Below are positions 4,777 to 7,872 of a stretch of 7,872 nt of DNA, one piece after another. The stretch spans positions 1 to 7,872 of the forward strand of contig JADFLD010000073.1 in the NCBI GenBank assembly GCA_022564535.1, read 5' to 3'. A program made the position numbers and the translations under genes. Under the pieces are notes generated by a model, which saw only the letters and a list, made by a program, of their open reading frames with translations, searched no databases and had not been told where the DNA came from. Each line of letters opens with the position of its first letter. Position 1 is the first letter of the stretch. Source of the DNA: Gemmatimonadota bacterium. GTDB lineage: Bacteria; Gemmatimonadota; Gemmatimonadetes; Longimicrobiales; UBA6960.

Positions 4777-7539
4777 ATGAAGCGCGACGAGAGATCGGGG
4801 TGGGGCCCTCGCGGTCCGGCACGATGGCTTCTGGAGCGCTCGCTGCCTGAGGTGGATCGGGCTCAGGTGCTCCGAGACATGGACGAGCTGTTCGCGATCC
4901 GGGCGGCACGTGACGGCGAGCGCGCTGCTAGACGGTGGTACCTCAGGCAGGGTTTGAACTTCGGAGTTCGCATGCTCGCGGAGCGCGCCAGGGGGGTGGT
5001 CGGTCGTCCATCTCTGACGCTGCGCGTGGAGGATCAGGGGGGAGTTCGGCGATCGATGGGAACGGCAAACGGGAGGGGGGTTGAGCTCATGAACGGAATC
5101 CTACAGGACCTAAGCTTCGCGGCACGTACACTGATGAAGAGCCCGGGGTATAGCCTCGTAGTCATCGGTACGTTGGGACTGGGGATCGGCGCGAACAGCG
5201 CTGTCTTCAGTGTCATCAATGGTGTGCTGCTCAAGCCGCTTCCCTACTCGGAGGGTGACCGGCTCGTATACCTGACCCAGCCGCAAGAAGCCGTCGGGGC
5301 GGAGAACATCTTCTTTTCCGTGCACGACATCCGGGACATCGATGAGCGCGCCCGGTCCATGGAGGACATCGCCGAGTACCATTCCATGTCGTTTACGCTG
5401 CTTGGACGTGGCAGCGCGGAACTGGTCCGCACGGGAGTCGTTTCGGCTCATTTCTTCGACCTCATGGGCATGGAGCCGATCCTCGGTCGCGGCTTCATGG
5501 AGGCGGACGACGATCTGGCTGCGGAGCCGACGCTGATCATGAGTTACGGCTATTGGCAGCGGCGGTTCGGCGGCGACCCGACGATCGTCGGTGAGGCGTT
5601 CGAGATGAACGGGAAAATGCACACGGTGGTCGGTATCCTTCCACCGATCCCGCAGTTTCCGCGTGAGAATGACGTCTACATGCCGACTGCCGCCTGTCCG
5701 ATCCGGTCCTCGGAGGCCTTTCGCGAGAATCGCGATGCCCGGATGATGGCGGTGTTCGGACGCATGCGGGACGGGATCACCCTGGGGGACGTGCGGCGCG
5801 ATCTGGCCGGAGTGATGTCACAAATCGCGGTGGAATATCCGGGATCCTACTCCCCCGAAGCAGGGCAGCGCTTTTCTGCCACGATGCTCAAAGAGGAGCT
5901 CGTGCAAAACGCCCGCCCGACCCTTCTCATTCTGCTGGGGACGGCCGCCTTGGTGCTTCTCATCGCGTGCGCGAACGTCGCCAATCTCGCGTTGGCCAGG
6001 ATGACCAAACGCACTCAGGAGATCGCGGTCAGATCCGCGCTCGGTGCTTCACGGACGCGGCTGATCCAGCAACTGGTCACCGAACACACCGTCCTTGCGC
6101 TCGTCGGGGGAGCGTTGGGCCTCGCTATCGCCTGGGCGGGCACGGATCTCCTCGTCGCGTTCGCCAGTCGCTTCACGCCCCGGGCCCAGGAGACATCGAT
6201 CAATGGCTCGGTGCTGGCGTTCACGCTCCTGGCGTCGGTCGCCACCGGACTGCTCTTCGGCTCGATTCCGGCCTTCGGCGCCGGCCGAAATGTGTCGGAG
6301 CGGCTTCAGGGCGGGCGCGGGACGGGCGACGGACGCCTGGGCCCTCGGTTGCAGGGGATGCTCGTGGTCGTTCAGCTCGCGTTGTCCTTTACCCTGCTTG
6401 TAGGCTCGGGACTTCTCTTACGCAGCTTCTCGGAGCTCCAGGGGGTGGATGCCGGCTACAATCCAGAGAACGTCCTCAGCATGCAGGTGACGGTCACGGG
6501 CCGCAATTCGAGCATGACAGCAGTGGAACGCGAGCAGTTCTTCCTCTCCATCCTGGAGCAGGCGGATGCTTTGCCCGGCGTGATTTCGGTGGGACTCACT
6601 GATGCCTCCCCTCTTCAGAATACTCAGGGGATGTTCCACGGCGTCCGGCCTCAGGGCTCGGAGGAAGAGGATGGCCGGCGCCTGCCGCAGGCGCAGCCCA
6701 GGGGGGCCAGCGAGGGATACTTCAGGACGATGGGCATCCCTCTGATCGCGGGGCGGACGTTCGAGGCTGCGGACAATCGGGACTCCGAGCCCGTGGCTGT
6801 CATCAACCAGTCGCTGGCCGACGCGCTCTGGCCCGGTGAGAACGCCGTAGGGCGTCGGATGTGGCCGTGCAGCATGATGGGTGACTGCAACTCCCAACTC
6901 ATCAGCGTGATCGGGGTCGTGGAGGACGTCCACGAGCTCGGGCTCGACGCCCTGCCGCCCGCGCAGCTCTACTTCTCGGTGCGCCAGGGGGCGTTCGGTG
7001 GCAATGTGGTCGTGCGTACGGCCGGGTTGGACCCCCTTTCACTCAGCCGTCAGCTCCGTGACATCGTCGCAGGCCTGGACGCTACCGTCCCCGTCTCCAA
7101 CGTCACGACGTTGGAGCAGCTTCGCGAGGACTCATTGGCTCCGCGCAGGCTGACGTTGATCCTTCTTACGATCTTCGCGGGCGTCGCGTTGTTGGTGAGC
7201 CTCGCGGGCATAGCGGGCGTGATGGCTTTCGGCGTGAGCCAACGGACGCATGAGATCGGCATCCGCATGGCGCTGGGCGCCGGTCGGGAGACCGTGTTGC
7301 GGGCGGTCCTTGGCCGGGGTGTGGCGATGATCGTGGTGGGCCTCGGTCTCGGCGTCGTCACCGCCTTGGTGGCGACGCGGGTCATGTCGGGCCTGGTATG
7401 GGGCGTCTCGGTGGTGGACGCCAGGACGTTCCTGGCGACCGGTCTGATCTTGGCGCCCATGGCGCTGATCGCGTGTTATCTGCCTGCCAGGAAGGCGACG
7501 CGCGTCGATCCCGTGGTGGCGTTCAGGTCTTCGACGTAG
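4777..7539 (+). CDS. Duplicated orphan ABC permease (ADOP type, MacB/FtsX fold) with N-terminal prefix region
   Basis: This inner-membrane protein of 920 residues has the layout of ADOP permeases. Residues 15-72 form a soluble prefix (ARWLLERSLPEV, QVLRDMDELF, RRWYLRQGL) like the permease-prefix domains of this group. Two MacB-like halves follow, each with one membrane helix, a large periplasmic domain and three C-terminal helices: helices near 127-152, 382-404, 435-457 and 477-500, then 527-549, 793-816, 846-870 and 883-902. The FtsX signature appears twice, as TKRTQEIAVRSALGASR (410-426) and SQRTHEIGIRMALGAGR (821-837). The end, ARKATRVDPVVAFR, is typical. No ATPase is encoded nearby, which is usual for the family. 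Such proteins are assumed to act in export or mechanotransmission as MacB does, but the substrate is unknown. It lies in an operon with the PadR-type gene and is probably controlled by it. Confidence 0.92.
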   Translation: MKRDERSGWGPRGPARWLLERSLPEVDRAQVLRDMDELFAIRAARDGERAARRWYLRQGLNFGVRMLAERARGVVGRPSLTLRVEDQGGVRRSMGTANGRGVELMNGILQDLSFAARTLMKSPGYSLVVIGTLGLGIGANSAVFSVINGVLLKPLPYSEGDRLVYLTQPQEAVGAENIFFSVHDIRDIDERARSMEDIAEYHSMSFTLLGRGSAELVRTGVVSAHFFDLMGMEPILGRGFMEADDDLAAEPTLIMSYGYWQRRFGGDPTIVGEAFEMNGKMHTVVGILPPIPQFPRENDVYMPTAACPIRSSEAFRENRDARMMAVFGRMRDGITLGDVRRDLAGVMSQIAVEYPGSYSPEAGQRFSATMLKEELVQNARPTLLILLGTAALVLLIACANVANLALARMTKRTQEIAVRSALGASRTRLIQQLVTEHTVLALVGGALGLAIAWAGTDLLVAFASRFTPRAQETSINGSVLAFTLLASVATGLLFGSIPAFGAGRNVSERLQGGRGTGDGRLGPRLQGMLVVVQLALSFTLLVGSGLLLRSFSELQGVDAGYNPENVLSMQVTVTGRNSSMTAVEREQFFLSILEQADALPGVISVGLTDASPLQNTQGMFHGVRPQGSEEEDGRRLPQAQPRGASEGYFRTMGIPLIAGRTFEAADNRDSEPVAVINQSLADALWPGENAVGRRMWPCSMMGDCNSQLISVIGVVEDVHELGLDALPPAQLYFSVRQGAFGGNVVVRTAGLDPLSLSRQLRDIVAGLDATVPVSNVTTLEQLREDSLAPRRLTLILLTIFAGVALLVSLAGIAGVMAFGVSQRTHEIGIRMALGAGRETVLRAVLGRGVAMIVVGLGLGVVTALVATRVMSGLVWGVSVVDARTFLATGLILAPMALIACYLPARKATRVDPVVAFRSST
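5071..5091 (+). promoter_or_regulatory. Possible internal translation start of the permease
   Basis: A purine-rich GGGAGGGGGG at 5071-5080 precedes an in-frame ATG at 5089, with about 12 bases between the GGAGG core and the ATG. Initiation here would give MNGILQDLSFAARTLMKSPGY, which is how prefix-less ADOP permeases typically begin, and a product of 816 residues. The spacing is long for a strong site. Confidence 0.3.
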
Positions 7540-7576
7540 CAGGCCTGAACGCAGCCCTCCGAAGGCCCGCGACTTC

Positions 7577-7872
7577 CTAGCCCGGCGCGCATGGCTTGAG
7601 CGTGATCCAAATCAGCTCGATCGTCGTGTCGCCCGTGTTGCCCGAGTTGTGCTGCTCACTCAGATCCACTGCCGCCATCCATCCGACGGAGCCCGCCAAT
7701 GACGGCTCCGTGCCGACGTCCTCGAGCCCATCGCGTCGACCCGACCAAACGCCGCCTCTGACGTGGACATAGAGCTGTTCGCCCGGGTGGGAATGAATCC
7801 CTTCCCATTGTCCCGGCTCGACGATGAACCTCTGTACGACGACCCGTTGGTTCTCCAGCAACAGCTCGCCCG
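7577..7872 (-). CDS. Cupin-fold protein, 5' end beyond the window
   Basis: The frame is open to the right edge, so the N-terminus is missing; about 97 C-terminal residues are visible, beginning GELLLENQRVVVQRF. An in-frame TTG at 7861 is unlikely to be the true start, because cupin-like sequence already precedes it. Cupin motif 1 is seen as PGQWEGIHSHPGEQLYVHVRGG, with the two His of HSH and Gln where many cupins have the metal-binding Glu. Motif 2 is seen as EQHNSGNTGDTTIELIWITLK, with the His-X3-Asn pattern. Three possible metal-binding His are therefore kept. Such small single-domain cupins range from enzymes to sugar- or metal-binding proteins, and the function is not readable here. The gene converges on the permease gene, with 37 bp between them and no clear terminator. 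Confidence 0.8.
   Translation of the reverse strand, partial: GELLLENQRVVVQRFIVEPGQWEGIHSHPGEQLYVHVRGGVWSGRRDGLEDVGTEPSLAGSVGWMAAVDLSEQHNSGNTGDTTIELIWITLKPCAPG

Noticed and set aside
7540..7576. Possible terminator between the permease and cupin genes
   Set aside because: Only a CAGGCCTG palindrome and a 5-base stem with a 16-base loop are present, with no T-run on either strand.

Overview
The window is GC-rich, gene-dense DNA from a bacterial chromosome. A PadR-type repressor is followed at once by a very large 'orphan' MacB/FtsX-type permease with an N-terminal permease-prefix region. That pairing, the high GC and the secreted Gly/Arg-rich lipoprotein fit Gemmatimonadota or Acidobacteriota best. 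This assignment comes from remembered family distribution, not from a marker gene.

Layout: (1) 3-647 (+), a predicted lipoprotein with a Gly/Arg-rich linker and a beta-rich C-terminal domain, function unknown; its true start may lie before the window. (2) 673-2028 and 2025-2948 (+), thrC and thrB, the last two enzymes of threonine synthesis (homoserine to O-phosphohomoserine by ThrB, then to threonine by ThrC), coupled by an ATGA overlap. (3) 2945-4243 (-), a polytopic membrane protein of the MATE/flippase type that may be related to ANKH. It converges on thrB so tightly that both stop codons lie in one palindromic CTAG. (4) 4244-4439, a divergent intergenic region with a good promoter and two copies of a CTAGCGNNGYTAG element. 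(5) 4440-4769 and 4777-7539 (+), a two-gene operon of PadR regulator and duplicated orphan ABC permease. (6) 7577-7872 (-), a cupin-fold protein whose 5' end lies beyond the window.

The threonine genes form one metabolic unit with no thrA (aspartokinase/homoserine dehydrogenase) in view. The PadR-permease pair is a separate regulated membrane module with no ATPase in the window. No RNA genes, CRISPR array, insertion sequence, prophage gene or convincing intrinsic terminator was found. Most of the window is ordinary. The points most worth checking are the paired operator-like elements around the PadR promoter, the possible leaderless start of thrC, the shared CTAG stop, the ANKH-like exporter and the tandem G-quadruplex motif in the lipoprotein gene. 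I see no clear sign of a wholly new system.
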